Part shown: positions 49,762 to 58,625 of the stretch, piece by piece | How the letters are laid out: each line of letters opens with the position of its first letter | Numbering within the stretch: position 1 is the stretch's first letter | Assembly (NCBI RefSeq): GCF_900113965.1 | Contig: NZ_FORI01000008.1 | Coordinates: forward strand, 62,001-126,000 | Source of the DNA: Treponema bryantii | GTDB lineage: Bacteria; Spirochaetota; Spirochaetia; Treponematales; Treponemataceae | Direction of reading: 5' to 3' | DNA: 64,000 nt | Position numbers and translations under genes: made by a program | Notes under the pieces: model-generated | What the model was told of the DNA's origin: nothing | Database searches by the model: none | Seen by the model: the letters and a program-made list of their open reading frames with translations, nothing else

Positions 49762-51477
49762 TTAGTCATTTTTCTGAGACTTCAACATATCTCCAAGTGT
49801 ATATGCTCCGTCATCATCGTCGCCAGAAGTTGACATATACTGAGAGATTTCGTCGCGCTGCTGCTTTCTCTTATACTCGCGTACTGAGAATGCAACCTGC
49901 TCCTTGTCTACCTTTACATCAACAACGAATACGTTGATTTTGTCGCCTACCTTGTATTTTGTCACAGCCTCTTCAAAAGGAACTTCCTTGTCGTCACTGA
50001 GGTTAGCCTTGTTTACAAGACCTTCAATTCCGTTAGGAGCCTTTACAAAGATACCGAAATCTGTAATAGAAGTAATTTCACCTTCGAGTGTTGAACCTGG
50101 CTTATATTCCTCAGCAAATGCTTTCCAAGGATTGTCTGTAAGCTGTTTGATTCCAACCTTTACTCTGTGAGCTTCAGGATCACATTCAATTACTACAGCT
50201 TCAATTTCCTGATCAACTGTAAGTTCACTGCCTGGATGACGTACTTTCTTTGTCCATGAAATATCATCAGCATGGAGGAAAGCATCAATTCCATCTTCAA
50301 GAGCAACAAATGCGCCGATGTTTGTAATCTTAACAACCTTGCCCTTGATTTTTGTTCCAACTGCATATTTTTCTGCAATTGAATCCCAAGGATTTTCTGT
50401 AGCCTGCTTAAAGCCAAGAGAAACACGACCAGCCTGGATATCATAACCAAGGATCATTGCCTCAACTTCCTGACCTACAGAAACCATATCACCTGGCTTG
50501 TTAACTTTCTTTGTCCAAGAGAACTCAGAAATGTGTACAAGACCTTCAATACCTTCTTCAAGTTCAACAAATGCACCGAACTCAGTAAGCTTTGTAACCT
50601 TACCCTTTACGATATCATTTACATGATACTTCTCTTCGAAGTGAATCCAAGGATCTTCAGCAAAGTGCTTGAGAGAAAGATTAATTCTCTTTTCAGCTGG
50701 ATCAAGGCGGATAACCTTAAGTTCGATTTCCTGACCTTTCTTTACAAAGTCCTTAGGACGAGCTACGTGACCCCAGCTCATATCGTTGATGTGGAGAAGA
50801 CCATCAAAGCCACCCAAATCAATGAATGCACCAAAGCTTGTAAAGCTCTTAACTGTACCCTTTACAGTGTCGCCAATCTGTACTGAGTTGAAGAATGCAT
50901 CGCGTTTTTCATCGATTTCTTCTTCAAGATACTTGCGGCGGTTTACTACAGGATTAAGTTTATTATCTGAATAAAGACGTTCAATATAGAACTTAGATCT
51001 CAAACCAATCAATGACTCAGGCTTTTCAATCTTTTCAGCATCAGCCTGGCTGATAGGAAGGAATGCAGCACGGTCAATACCAAGATCAACTTCGTAACCG
51101 CTCTTCACTACTTTTACGATAATTCCATCAACAGGAGTTTTATCCTTCCATGCTGACTGAATCTCTTTCATGTAGCGCTTTGAATCAGCCTTCTTCTTTG
51201 ACAATACAGGACCGTTTGCATTGTGTCCTGACAAAAACGCCTGAACCTTATCCCCTTCTTTCGGCAGGTCGCCTGCGAACTCCTCTGTAGGGATCAATCC
51301 CTCTGATTTGTCTCCAATGTCAACATAAACATAGTCGTTGGTAATCTGTACTACGATACCTTCTACCATCTGACCAGCCTGTGGTGCATTAAATTCTTTC
51401 AGGGACTCCTCTAATTGTGTCTGAAAGTCTCCCTTGGAGTTCTGGGATACTTCCTTTTCCACTTCCATTTCTTCCAT
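49762..51477 (-). CDS. rpsA: 30S ribosomal protein S1
   Basis: A 571-residue S1 protein with six S1 RNA-binding repeats starting near residues 38, 115, 200, 285, 372 and 459, each with the GxVxxxxxxGxFVxL...GLVHxS pattern (for example FTSFGAFIDLGGFDGLLHINDMSW and LTEFGAFVELEEGIEGLVHISEFSW). It binds mRNA on the small ribosomal subunit. Repeats three to five are the most regular. It follows cmk closely, which is a common arrangement in bacteria and in treponemes. Confidence 0.95.
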   Translation of the reverse strand: MEEMEVEKEVSQNSKGDFQTQLEESLKEFNAPQAGQMVEGIVVQITNDYVYVDIGDKSEGLIPTEEFAGDLPKEGDKVQAFLSGHNANGPVLSKKKADSKRYMKEIQSAWKDKTPVDGIIVKVVKSGYEVDLGIDRAAFLPISQADAEKIEKPESLIGLRSKFYIERLYSDNKLNPVVNRRKYLEEEIDEKRDAFFNSVQIGDTVKGTVKSFTSFGAFIDLGGFDGLLHINDMSWGHVARPKDFVKKGQEIELKVIRLDPAEKRINLSLKHFAEDPWIHFEEKYHVNDIVKGKVTKLTEFGAFVELEEGIEGLVHISEFSWTKKVNKPGDMVSVGQEVEAMILGYDIQAGRVSLGFKQATENPWDSIAEKYAVGTKIKGKVVKITNIGAFVALEDGIDAFLHADDISWTKKVRHPGSELTVDQEIEAVVIECDPEAHRVKVGIKQLTDNPWKAFAEEYKPGSTLEGEITSITDFGIFVKAPNGIEGLVNKANLSDDKEVPFEEAVTKYKVGDKINVFVVDVKVDKEQVAFSVREYKRKQQRDEISQYMSTSGDDDDGAYTLGDMLKSQKND

Positions 51478-51492
51478 TCTAAAACCTTTAAT

Positions 51493-52125
51493 TTATGAAA
51501 TTTGTTTTTCTATTATCGCACAAACATTGTCTATCGTCAAGTTAGAAGTATCTATATATAGCGCATCTTTTGCTATCTTTAACGAGCCTTCTTTCTTGTT
51601 TTTGTCCATTTCGTCGCGTTTTTCGATTGCGGCCTTGATTTCTTCAAAAGTCATGTCACTTACGCCCTGATCAAAGCGGCGTTGAGCACGAACTTCTGCC
51701 GAAGCATCAAGATAAACCTTAACTTCTGCATTGGGGAATACAACTGTTGTCATATCGCGGCCTTCGCACACAATGTTCAAAGATTTTGTGATTTCGCGCA
51801 TAAGGTCATTTACCAGATGGCGGATTTCTACAATTGAACTTACCTGCGAAGCATTTGCAGTAACACGGTCATCATGAAGATGCGCTGTAACATCTGTTCC
51901 GTTCAGAATAAAATGACCTTCTTTTGTATATTCAATCTTCTGCTTTTTACAGAATTCAAGAGTTGCTGCCTCGTCTTTATAATCAACTCCTGCATCAAGA
52001 ACAGCCATTGTAAGGGTGCGGTAAAAGCCTCCGCTGTTCAAGAAGGTAAGATCAAGTTTTTCTGCAAGCATTTTTGCGATTGTACTCTTTCCAGTTCCGG
52101 CAGGTCCGTCAATTGCTATAATCAT
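51493..52125 (-). CDS. cmk: Cytidylate kinase
   Basis: A 210-residue kinase that phosphorylates CMP and dCMP. The P-loop is IAIDGPAGTGKSTIAKMLA (residues 3-21), then LNSGGFYRTLTMAVL, GRDMTTVVFPNAEVKVYLDASAEVRAQRRF (NMP-binding and lid Arg residues) and the C-terminal DALYIDTSNLTIDNV. Start with AAGGAG 5 bases upstream, right after the pseudouridine synthase gene. The next gene downstream, 15 bases away, is rpsA. Confidence 0.95.
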   Translation of the reverse strand: MIIAIDGPAGTGKSTIAKMLAEKLDLTFLNSGGFYRTLTMAVLDAGVDYKDEAATLEFCKKQKIEYTKEGHFILNGTDVTAHLHDDRVTANASQVSSIVEIRHLVNDLMREITKSLNIVCEGRDMTTVVFPNAEVKVYLDASAEVRAQRRFDQGVSDMTFEEIKAAIEKRDEMDKNKKEGSLKIAKDALYIDTSNLTIDNVCAIIEKQIS

Positions 52126-52126
52126 T

Positions 52127-52900
52127 TTATTTCTCCTTACACAAATCTAAAAGCCCCTGAACTTCACGTGGTGTCAGGTCACGATGATCGCCAGGTTTTA
52201 AATCATCAAGATTTACATTGCCAATTCGAACACGAACCAGAGAGCGGGTTCCAATATTCTGGCTTTCAAGCATCTTTCTGATTTCGCGATTCTTTCCTTC
52301 TATAAGAATGATTTTGATTTTACGTGGTTTAAGCACCTGACAGCGCACACATTTATAGAAGACATTATCAACACGAAGGCCTTTTTCCAGAAGCTTTGCA
52401 GTTTCTTCGCTAACATCCTGGCTGGTTTCTACAATATATTCCTTTTCAATCTGACTTGAAGGATGAGAAAGCTTTGCAGCAAAGTCGCCGTCGTTGGTAA
52501 AAAGAATCATTCCCTTGGAATACATATCAAGGCGGCCAACGTTGTAAAGTCGTTCTTTGTAGGAATCTTTTAAGAGATCTGCGGCTACCTGTCTGCCCTT
52601 TTCATCACTGGCAGAACATACAAAGCCCGCAGGCTTATTCAAAAGGACATAACATTTGCGGGTTTCAAGATGAACAGTTTTTCCGTCCACTGTAACGCTG
52701 TCGCCGTCGCGCACCTTAGTGCCAAGTTCCGTAACAACCGCGCCGTTTACACAAACCCGTCCATCCAGAATAATCTGCTCGCTTGCGCGACGGCTCGCAA
52801 CACCGCAATGCGCAAGAAATGCCTGTAATCTGATTTCGTCTTTTTTTTCTGATTTTTCTGCGTTATCTTGCAAGTTCGAACCTCTCCTGCTCATCCTCAT
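52127..52900 (-). CDS. RsuA/RluB-family pseudouridine synthase
   Basis: A 257-residue enzyme. An S4 RNA-binding domain (LQAFLAHCGVASRRASEQIILDGRVCVNG) precedes the catalytic core: VLLNKPAGFVCSASDEKGRQ, LYNVGRLDMYSKGMILFTNDG (catalytic Asp in GRLD) and IIEGKNREIRKMLE. The RsuA/RluB/RluE/RluF group cannot be narrowed further; the neighbourhood (scpB, cmk, rpsA) favours RluB. The ATG at 52900 overlaps scpB by 38 bases; the next in-frame start (52894) is also possible. No Shine-Dalgarno sequence is strong. Confidence 0.9.
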   Translation of the reverse strand: MRMSRRGSNLQDNAEKSEKKDEIRLQAFLAHCGVASRRASEQIILDGRVCVNGAVVTELGTKVRDGDSVTVDGKTVHLETRKCYVLLNKPAGFVCSASDEKGRQVAADLLKDSYKERLYNVGRLDMYSKGMILFTNDGDFAAKLSHPSSQIEKEYIVETSQDVSEETAKLLEKGLRVDNVFYKCVRCQVLKPRKIKIILIEGKNREIRKMLESQNIGTRSLVRVRIGNVNLDDLKPGDHRDLTPREVQGLLDLCKEK

Positions 52901-53411
52901 CCAGCTTAGGCAATTCAGAAATTGAATTAAGACGGAAGAGTTTTAAGAATTCTTTTGTTGTACCAAAAAGGGTCGGACGTCCCGGAGCCTCTTTTTTTCC
53001 AACTTCTTTTATGAGATTTCTATCAATAAGCAGGCGGATCATATTATCAACGCCCACGCCGCGAATCTGTTCAATTTCGGCACGGGTAATTGGTTGAGAA
53101 TATGCAATAATTGCAAGGGTTTCCATTGCAGATTTTGAAAGGCGGCCCTCACGTTTAGAGCCATAAAATTCTTTGAGTACTTCCCAGTACTCTTTTTTTG
53201 GAGCGAGACACCAGCCGCCGGTAATCATTGCCAGCTCAATGCCGGAATCTTCTGCCCCGTATTTTTCTTTTAATTTTTCAAGGCACTTTTCTACTACCTC
53301 TTCTGAAAGCTGTGCCTTGTTGGAAAGAACCTTGGCGGTAAGCGGTTCACTTTCCAGAAATAAAATTGTTTCGACTAAAGCTGTTTCTTTGTTGAAATCC
53401 ATAATATCCAT
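52863..53411 (-). CDS. scpB: Segregation and condensation protein B
   Basis: A 182-residue winged-helix protein, a kleisin-associated subunit of the SMC-ScpAB condensin that shapes the chromosome. Visible ScpB features are [49 protein letters not shown] and a C-terminal [16 protein letters not shown]. The frame can be extended to a TTG at 53426; I start at the ATG at 53411. A palindromic repeat (53417-53512) separates it from scpA, and its C-terminus overlaps the pseudouridine synthase gene. Confidence 0.93.
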   Translation of the reverse strand: [182 protein letters not shown]

Positions 53412-53416
53412 TATCC

Positions 53417-53512
53417 TAGTCGGCAAGCGCAGCTTGCCTCTGAGCCGTTCTTTCGATAATCCTAAAATGGCCCGCTGTCGCAGCCCATTTTTTAACGGAT
53501 TTTCGATTGTAG
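53417..53512. repeat. Family D repeat between scpA and scpB
   Basis: On the minus strand it reads CGAAAATCCGTTAAAAAA, a GGGCTGCGACAGCGGGCC hairpin, TTTTAGGATTATCGAAAGA, then a GGCAAGCTGCGCTTGCC hairpin. It begins 7 bases past the scpA stop. The two conserved blocks match 46592-46648; the loops and tails differ. Confidence 0.82.
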
Positions 53513-53513
53513 G

Positions 53514-54320
53514 CTAGTTTGAAGTCAGTTCTTCTTCGCTTGGAATATAACCTGTGTTATCTTCTCTTGCGCATATTTTTATATCACCAAACAGCTTATT
53601 TTGGAAGATGGTAATCATCTTAAATTTTACAGCTTCAAGGATTGCCATAAAGGCGCAGATAACGTCCATTTCGTTTCCCGGGCGGGTAAGCAGGTCAGTA
53701 AACAGACATTCTTTTTTATCTTCAAGAAGCTCATTCATAAGAGTGATTTTTTCATTTACAGAAATCTCTTCGTACATATTCAAAATCTTTTCATTTGAAT
53801 ACTGCTTCATAATTGATTTGAAGATATCCTGCATCTGCTGTAGGAGTTCCCAGGTATCTACTTCTTCCCACATTTCTTCAGACTCATCAAAAGGAAGAAC
53901 ACGCTGAATCTTCTTGCGTTCAAAGTTCCATTCAGAATCATCTTCCTGGTCTTCCATGAGGGCAGAGAGCTTCTTAAATTTCTGGTATTCAATAAGCTTG
54001 TCTACGAGTTCCTGACGTGGATCTTCTTCATCCTCATCATCGTAAGCAACCTCTACAGGCAAAAGCATACGGCTTTTTATATAGATAAGTTTTGCAGCCC
54101 AGCTATAGAACTCGGAAAGGTCTCCAAGGTCTGTCTGTACTGCGTAATCAAGATATTCAAGATACTGTTCGGTAATCTGAGCAATTGGGATATCGTAAAT
54201 ATTTACTTTACTCTCGCGAATAAGAGTCCACAACAGGTCAAGAGGTCCTTCAAACTCACCTGCCTTATAAGCATGCTTTACAGCAACCTCTGTGTTACCT
54301 GAATTCTCTGTCTGTTCCAT
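53514..54320 (-). CDS. scpA: Segregation and condensation protein A
   Basis: A 268-residue kleisin that bridges the SMC heads. The conserved start is FEGPLDLLWTLIRESKVNIYDIPIAQITEQYLEYL (about residues 18-52), then LIYIKSRMLLP, and a C-terminal winged helix (ICAFMAILEAVKFKMITIFQNKLFGDI). The central region is acidic. It overlaps folK by 26 bases. GGCGG lies 7 bases before the ATG. It works with ScpB, encoded next to it. Confidence 0.93.
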   Translation of the reverse strand: MEQTENSGNTEVAVKHAYKAGEFEGPLDLLWTLIRESKVNIYDIPIAQITEQYLEYLDYAVQTDLGDLSEFYSWAAKLIYIKSRMLLPVEVAYDDEDEEDPRQELVDKLIEYQKFKKLSALMEDQEDDSEWNFERKKIQRVLPFDESEEMWEEVDTWELLQQMQDIFKSIMKQYSNEKILNMYEEISVNEKITLMNELLEDKKECLFTDLLTRPGNEMDVICAFMAILEAVKFKMITIFQNKLFGDIKICAREDNTGYIPSEEELTSN

Positions 54321-54852
54321 TTTCTACCGCCTTAGGGAAAGCCTGTAATTTTATGATTCCATCTGCCCCACCCGTTTTTTCCAGTGCGGCAAGACAATTT
54401 ATATATTTTTCCCTAACTATTTCATCGGCAGAATATTTTAAAACTTCAACAGAAGGAATCAAAACAAATGCTCTTTCTTCCATTCTCACATGGGGAATCT
54501 GAAGGTCGGGAGCATCAATTTTTTCATCTCCAAAAAGTTCTATATCTATATCGAGGGAGCGGGGACCAAAGCGAACTTCCTTCGCGCGGTCGCGGCCATA
54601 CTTAGCCTCGATTTCGTTTATTTTATGTAAAAAATCAAATGCGTCAGTATCGTCTGGAACATAACCGATTGCCGCCGCATTATAAAAATCTTCCTGATCA
54701 GTAACGTACATGGCCGGTGTTTTGTAAACACTGGAAAAATGAACGTCACTCATCAGACAGCAAAGCTCCCCGCCTGCGCAGGCAAGAAGCTGGAGAGGTG
54801 ATTTATTACTGTAAGATTTATTTGAACCTAAACCGAGCAAAACTCGTTTCAT
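54295..54852 (-). CDS. folK: 2-amino-4-hydroxy-6-hydroxymethyldihydropteridine diphosphokinase
   Basis: A 185-residue folate-pathway kinase that pyrophosphorylates the pterin. Motifs are LLGLGSNKSY, FSSVYKTPA, DFYNAAAIGYV and the ATP/metal region RDRAKEVRFGPRSLDIDIELFGD, with HVRMEERAFVLIPSVEV. The start has a very strong GGAGGTGATTT. It overlaps scpA by 26 bases, while a family A palindrome lies just upstream. Confidence 0.93.
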   Translation of the reverse strand: MKRVLLGLGSNKSYSNKSPLQLLACAGGELCCLMSDVHFSSVYKTPAMYVTDQEDFYNAAAIGYVPDDTDAFDFLHKINEIEAKYGRDRAKEVRFGPRSLDIDIELFGDEKIDAPDLQIPHVRMEERAFVLIPSVEVLKYSADEIVREKYINCLAALEKTGGADGIIKLQAFPKAVENGTDREFR

Positions 54853-54868
54853 AAATCACCTCCATGTA

Positions 54869-54927
54869 CGGTGGTTGAGCCTGTCGAAACCACCATAAAC
54901 AAGGTCATTTCGACAGGCTCAATGACC
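54869..54927. repeat. Two family A palindromes between recA and folK
   Basis: A 26-base copy at 54869-54894 (CGGTGGTTGAGC ... CGAAACCACC) and a variant at 54903-54927 with different outer arms (GGTCATT and AATGACC) but the same TCGACAGGCTCA core. The second ends 7 bases past the recA stop (minus strand), and the first lies 16 bases upstream of folK. Confidence 0.85.
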
Positions 54928-54934
54928 GCGTTAT

Positions 54935-56032
54935 TTAAGCCTCAGCCGGAGCCTCAGGCTCCTCGGTCTTCTTAGACTTCTTAGCTTCTTTTTTCTCAAT
55001 CACCTGACCAGGGAATACGAGCTCGCGAACCTTTTTCTCAATATCAGCCGCAATCTCTGGATTCTGTTCGATAAACGAAACTGCATTTTCCTTACCCTGG
55101 CCGATTTTTTCTTCGCCCATTGTATACCATGCACCACGCTTATCAATAATTCCATGCTTTACTGCTGAATCAAGAAGTGAAGCACTTGCATTAATTCCCT
55201 TTCCAAAGTAAATATCAAGTTCACACTTTCTGAATGGAGGCGCAACCTTGTTCTTTACAATCTTTACGCGAACGCGGTTTCCGATTGCATCCTCATCGCC
55301 CTTTCCGTCAATAGTTTCTGTACGGCGAATTTCAAGACGAACAGAAGAATAGAACTTAAGTGCCTGTCCACCAGTAGTGGTTTCAGGATTTCCGAACATA
55401 ACGCCAATCTTCATACGAATCTGGTTGATGAAGATTACGATACAATTTGATTTACCAATAATTGCAGTAAGCTTACGCAAAGCCTGGCTCATAAGACGAG
55501 CCTGCATACCCATTACAGCATCACCCATTTCACCTTCAATTTCTTTTTCAGGTGTAAGAGCAGCTACAGAGTCTACTACTACAACATCTACTGCACCACT
55601 ACGTACAAGATTCTCTGTAATTTCAAGAGCCTGCTCACCAGTATCTGGCTGAGAAACCCAGAGTTCATCAATATTTACTCCAAGGTTCTTTGCATAAACA
55701 GGATCAAGTGCATGTTCTGCATCTACGAATGCTGCTACTCCGCCAAGCTTCTGAGCTTCGGCAATTGCATGGAGCGCAAGAGTTGTTTTACCAGAGCTTT
55801 CAGGACCATACATCTCGATTACACGACCGCGCGGATAACCACCAATTCCAAGAGCCTCATCAAGAAGAATAGAACCCGATGGAATTACTTCGATTCCCGC
55901 AGCATTAGCCTTGTCACCGAGCTTCATAATAGCGCCCTGACCAAACTGCTTTTCAATCTGGAGACGAGCCGCCTCCAGAGCCTTCATTTTCTCCGACTGA
56001 TCCATCGGAGTTACATTTGCATTTGCTGCCAT
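54935..56032 (-). CDS. recA: Recombinase RecA
   Basis: A 365-residue DNA recombinase. The Walker A loop is [17 protein letters not shown], and other conserved parts are [38 protein letters not shown], the L2 region [30 protein letters not shown] and [13 protein letters not shown]. The C-terminal tail is Lys/Glu-rich ([19 protein letters not shown]). A strong GGAGG precedes the ATG. I saw no LexA-type box upstream, but treponemal SOS sites are poorly defined. Confidence 0.97.
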   Translation of the reverse strand: MAANANVTPMDQSEKMKALEAARLQIEKQFGQGAIMKLGDKANAAGIEVIPSGSILLDEALGIGGYPRGRVIEMYGPESSGKTTLALHAIAEAQKLGGVAAFVDAEHALDPVYAKNLGVNIDELWVSQPDTGEQALEITENLVRSGAVDVVVVDSVAALTPEKEIEGEMGDAVMGMQARLMSQALRKLTAIIGKSNCIVIFINQIRMKIGVMFGNPETTTGGQALKFYSSVRLEIRRTETIDGKGDEDAIGNRVRVKIVKNKVAPPFRKCELDIYFGKGINASASLLDSAVKHGIIDKRGAWYTMGEEKIGQGKENAVSFIEQNPEIAADIEKKVRELVFPGQVIEKKEAKKSKKTEEPEAPAEA

Positions 56033-56141
56033 TTAGCCACCTTCCTCCCACATATAATATGGGCTAAACCTAACGATTTTGTGCAGTTTTTCAGAAAAAT
56101 TTTTGAATTATTTTCAAAAAATCTGCATTTTATATGTTTTA

Positions 56142-57233
56142 CTAATTGTAAACACTTTTATAGACAGCACGGCCTGCAAGGGAAACCGAACCGTCTTCAA
56201 GAACTATCTTTCCAAGAATCTTTACAGCCTTACTCACATCAACACCAGGATCTGCATTAAAGCGAACTCTTACAGTTCCTTCATACTTAGAAAGATTTTC
56301 GTCACCAACAAGGAAGTCACAGGAATAAGAACCGTCTTCATAAGTAACTGCGTTGGAAATTTTTCCGCCCCAGTTTACCCAGCAGTCAAGATACAGTAAA
56401 GGGTTTGCCGCAACATCTGCATAAGACGGGACATCAGTTATTGTATCAAAATCCGGAATTTCAAAATAGCCCATTAACAGCCGCGCCTTTTTCTTTACAG
56501 ATACAGAAGCATCTGAATTCAAAATCATATTAACTTCTACCTGAGCGGCGTTATCTCTATGAGTCTGAAAATACTGAAGCGCATTGTTATAGCGTTTATT
56601 GATTTCTTTATTTGAAAGAACAAAAGCATAAGACTGTGTTGAAAGGTCTTTTTCTTTTGCATCTGATTTTTCTTCTGAAGAAAGCTCAAGTCTTGTAAGG
56701 TCTGCACGAGGACCTGAGTAATTTTTGTCGCGAGGAAAAAAGATAAATGTAAAAACTACGCCAAGCAGAAAAGCCGCGCCGGCAATTCCAAAAGCTGCAA
56801 TACGGTCCGGGTTTGATCCAAGCGGCGGATAGAACTGTTCAATACGACCGGTATCTACCCAGCGGCAAATTGTATCATAATTTCCGTGCACACGGATAAA
56901 CTCCATGGCACTGTCTGCAGTTTTATTGAGCGGGTCGTTTTCCTTTATTTCAAGATAGTACTGAAGGGCTCGAGCTGTATCACCGCGGCGCAAAAAGATT
57001 GCAGCCTGACCGAGAAGAAGTCTTGTATCAGTAAGTTTGATTCTGCGGGCAAGCTGAAAATATGATGAAGACGCACCAATATCACCTACATAAAGACATG
57101 CAATTCCGAGTGTAAGGTAATATTCAAAGTTTTCATCATAAATATCTTTTTTTGCCTCAAGCCGCTTGATTGCAGTAGCAAATCTGCGTCTGCGCATATC
57201 AAGCCAGGCAAGGCTCAGTGCATCTTTTGCCAT
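56142..57233 (-). CDS. TPR protein with one membrane helix
   Basis: A 363-residue protein. The N-terminal half (1 to about 150) is TPR-like (AWLDMRRRRFATAIKRLEAKK, YYLTLGIACLYVGDIGASSSYF, LGQAAIFLRRGDTARALQYYLEI). A membrane helix (about 170-190, GIAGAAFLLGVVFTFIFFP) separates it from an extracytoplasmic C-terminal domain of about 170 residues, mainly beta, ending in VRVRFNADPGVDVSKAVKILGKIV. The function is unknown. It is the last of three minus-strand genes of envelope type, 6 bases after the lipoprotein gene. Confidence 0.78.
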   Translation of the reverse strand: MAKDALSLAWLDMRRRRFATAIKRLEAKKDIYDENFEYYLTLGIACLYVGDIGASSSYFQLARRIKLTDTRLLLGQAAIFLRRGDTARALQYYLEIKENDPLNKTADSAMEFIRVHGNYDTICRWVDTGRIEQFYPPLGSNPDRIAAFGIAGAAFLLGVVFTFIFFPRDKNYSGPRADLTRLELSSEEKSDAKEKDLSTQSYAFVLSNKEINKRYNNALQYFQTHRDNAAQVEVNMILNSDASVSVKKKARLLMGYFEIPDFDTITDVPSYADVAANPLLYLDCWVNWGGKISNAVTYEDGSYSCDFLVGDENLSKYEGTVRVRFNADPGVDVSKAVKILGKIVLEDGSVSLAGRAVYKSVYN

Positions 57234-57239
57234 AAAAAA

Positions 57240-58625
57240 CTACTGCCTCAGATAAGTTAGAATAGCATCCAGCTCAGCATTCAACTGAAGAAGTTCCTGT
57301 CTGTTCAATGAAGGAGAATCTTCTTCCAGAGCCTCAATGCGGTCAAGCAGAGACTGTATATATTCAGGAGTCAAATGCTCCTTCTGCATATTCTTGATAT
57401 AAAAATCTACAGTTGGAATCTCTGCCGGTGTTTCCAGTGAGTCAATTTCAGTTACATTTGAAGTTTCTGAAATATTTTCAACTTCATCATCAACAGAATA
57501 TGGAGTTATAACCTTGAGTCCGTTTGCAGAATTCTTTTTATCTTCTGCATCCTCTTTAGACTCTTCTGCCTTTTCAAATTCCTTGCTGTAAACAAACTTT
57601 TCGCCTGTAGCAGGAGTACCGTCGCCGGAAAGTGCAATATAGAAAACAAGTTTTCCGGCTTCCATTGGAGCAAGCTTCATTGGCTTCCAGATTGCACATA
57701 CAGCAGAGTTATTATATGAAAGAACTGTATCAAAAACTCTGTAGCTGAGCATATCAGGTTCCCAGCTGTTCTTTTCCAGAGTTGAATAATTAGCAAGAGC
57801 AACAAGTTCCGGAGCTGTACAGTCTGCTCCGCTGAAGAACAACTGCATTGCAGCATTCATATTTTTTGATACAAACCATTTCTGATTCTGCAGAGTTCTG
57901 TAAAGCACTTCACTCTTTACAGGAATATCTTCCCAGGTATAAAAATGGAAAGCAGCTGCTTCACCAAGTACTGTGTCGAGAATTGCCTTAAAAGTAAAAT
58001 CCTCATTTCTGTCGCTGATATTTTTGATTGTAGTAGTTACCTTAATCATATCAGAATCTTTTTTCTTGTCTGAAGAAAAACATGAAAGGTCTACAGAAAT
58101 CTGTGCAACTGAAGGAACCTCATACATTATCATAGCGCCGCCGGTTGTCCTTCTTGCAGCCGAGCGGACAGAACTGTCTGTTACAAGGTTATAAATCTTT
58201 TTAGAAGTCTTAAGGAAAAATGCATTTGTTACATATTCATTTGCTGTAGATACAACAGGAATAGGCTTGTCTTTTTCATTAAGAACAGCGAGTGTATATG
58301 AACCAATTCCAGATTTTGTCTTAATCTGAATTTTTCCATAGCGTTCATTTAAGTTTTTCTTGGAAGATTTAATCCAGCCGGTAAAATCCTTTGAGGCAGT
58401 CTCAGAAACTGAACGTGCCAGAGCTTCACTATCTTTTTTCTCACCGGCTTCATCAGAAGTTTTTTCTTCAGAAGCAGTTGTCTCTGAAGCTTCTTCTGCC
58501 TTTGCTTCAGTCTCTACCGGAGCATTATCTTTATCAGAAGCCTTTTTTCCGGCTTTTGTAGATTTACAGGAAACTACAGCAAAAAATAAACAAACAACAG
58601 CTGCAGCATAAATTATCTTTTTCAT
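57240..58625 (-). CDS. Large treponemal-type lipoprotein
   Basis: A 461-residue protein of unknown function. A signal peptide with a lipobox-like VVSC (Cys20) is followed by a highly charged Lys/Glu/Ala/Ser linker (about 21-75), then a long beta-rich region (about 85-350) and a C-terminal helical region (about 410-461) that is coiled-coil-like. It overlaps the upstream TPR gene by 4 bases and is 6 bases from the next. The coupling suggests that the three proteins form an envelope complex. No known family is recognised. Confidence 0.75.
   Translation of the reverse strand: MKKIIYAAAVVCLFFAVVSCKSTKAGKKASDKDNAPVETEAKAEEASETTASEEKTSDEAGEKKDSEALARSVSETASKDFTGWIKSSKKNLNERYGKIQIKTKSGIGSYTLAVLNEKDKPIPVVSTANEYVTNAFFLKTSKKIYNLVTDSSVRSAARRTTGGAMIMYEVPSVAQISVDLSCFSSDKKKDSDMIKVTTTIKNISDRNEDFTFKAILDTVLGEAAAFHFYTWEDIPVKSEVLYRTLQNQKWFVSKNMNAAMQLFFSGADCTAPELVALANYSTLEKNSWEPDMLSYRVFDTVLSYNNSAVCAIWKPMKLAPMEAGKLVFYIALSGDGTPATGEKFVYSKEFEKAEESKEDAEDKKNSANGLKVITPYSVDDEVENISETSNVTEIDSLETPAEIPTVDFYIKNMQKEHLTPEYIQSLLDRIEALEEDSPSLNRQELLQLNAELDAILTYLRQ

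Noticed and set aside
52863-52900. A frameshift joining scpB and the pseudouridine synthase gene
   Set aside because: Both proteins have complete conserved ends and the overlap is 38 bases, which suits coupled genes.
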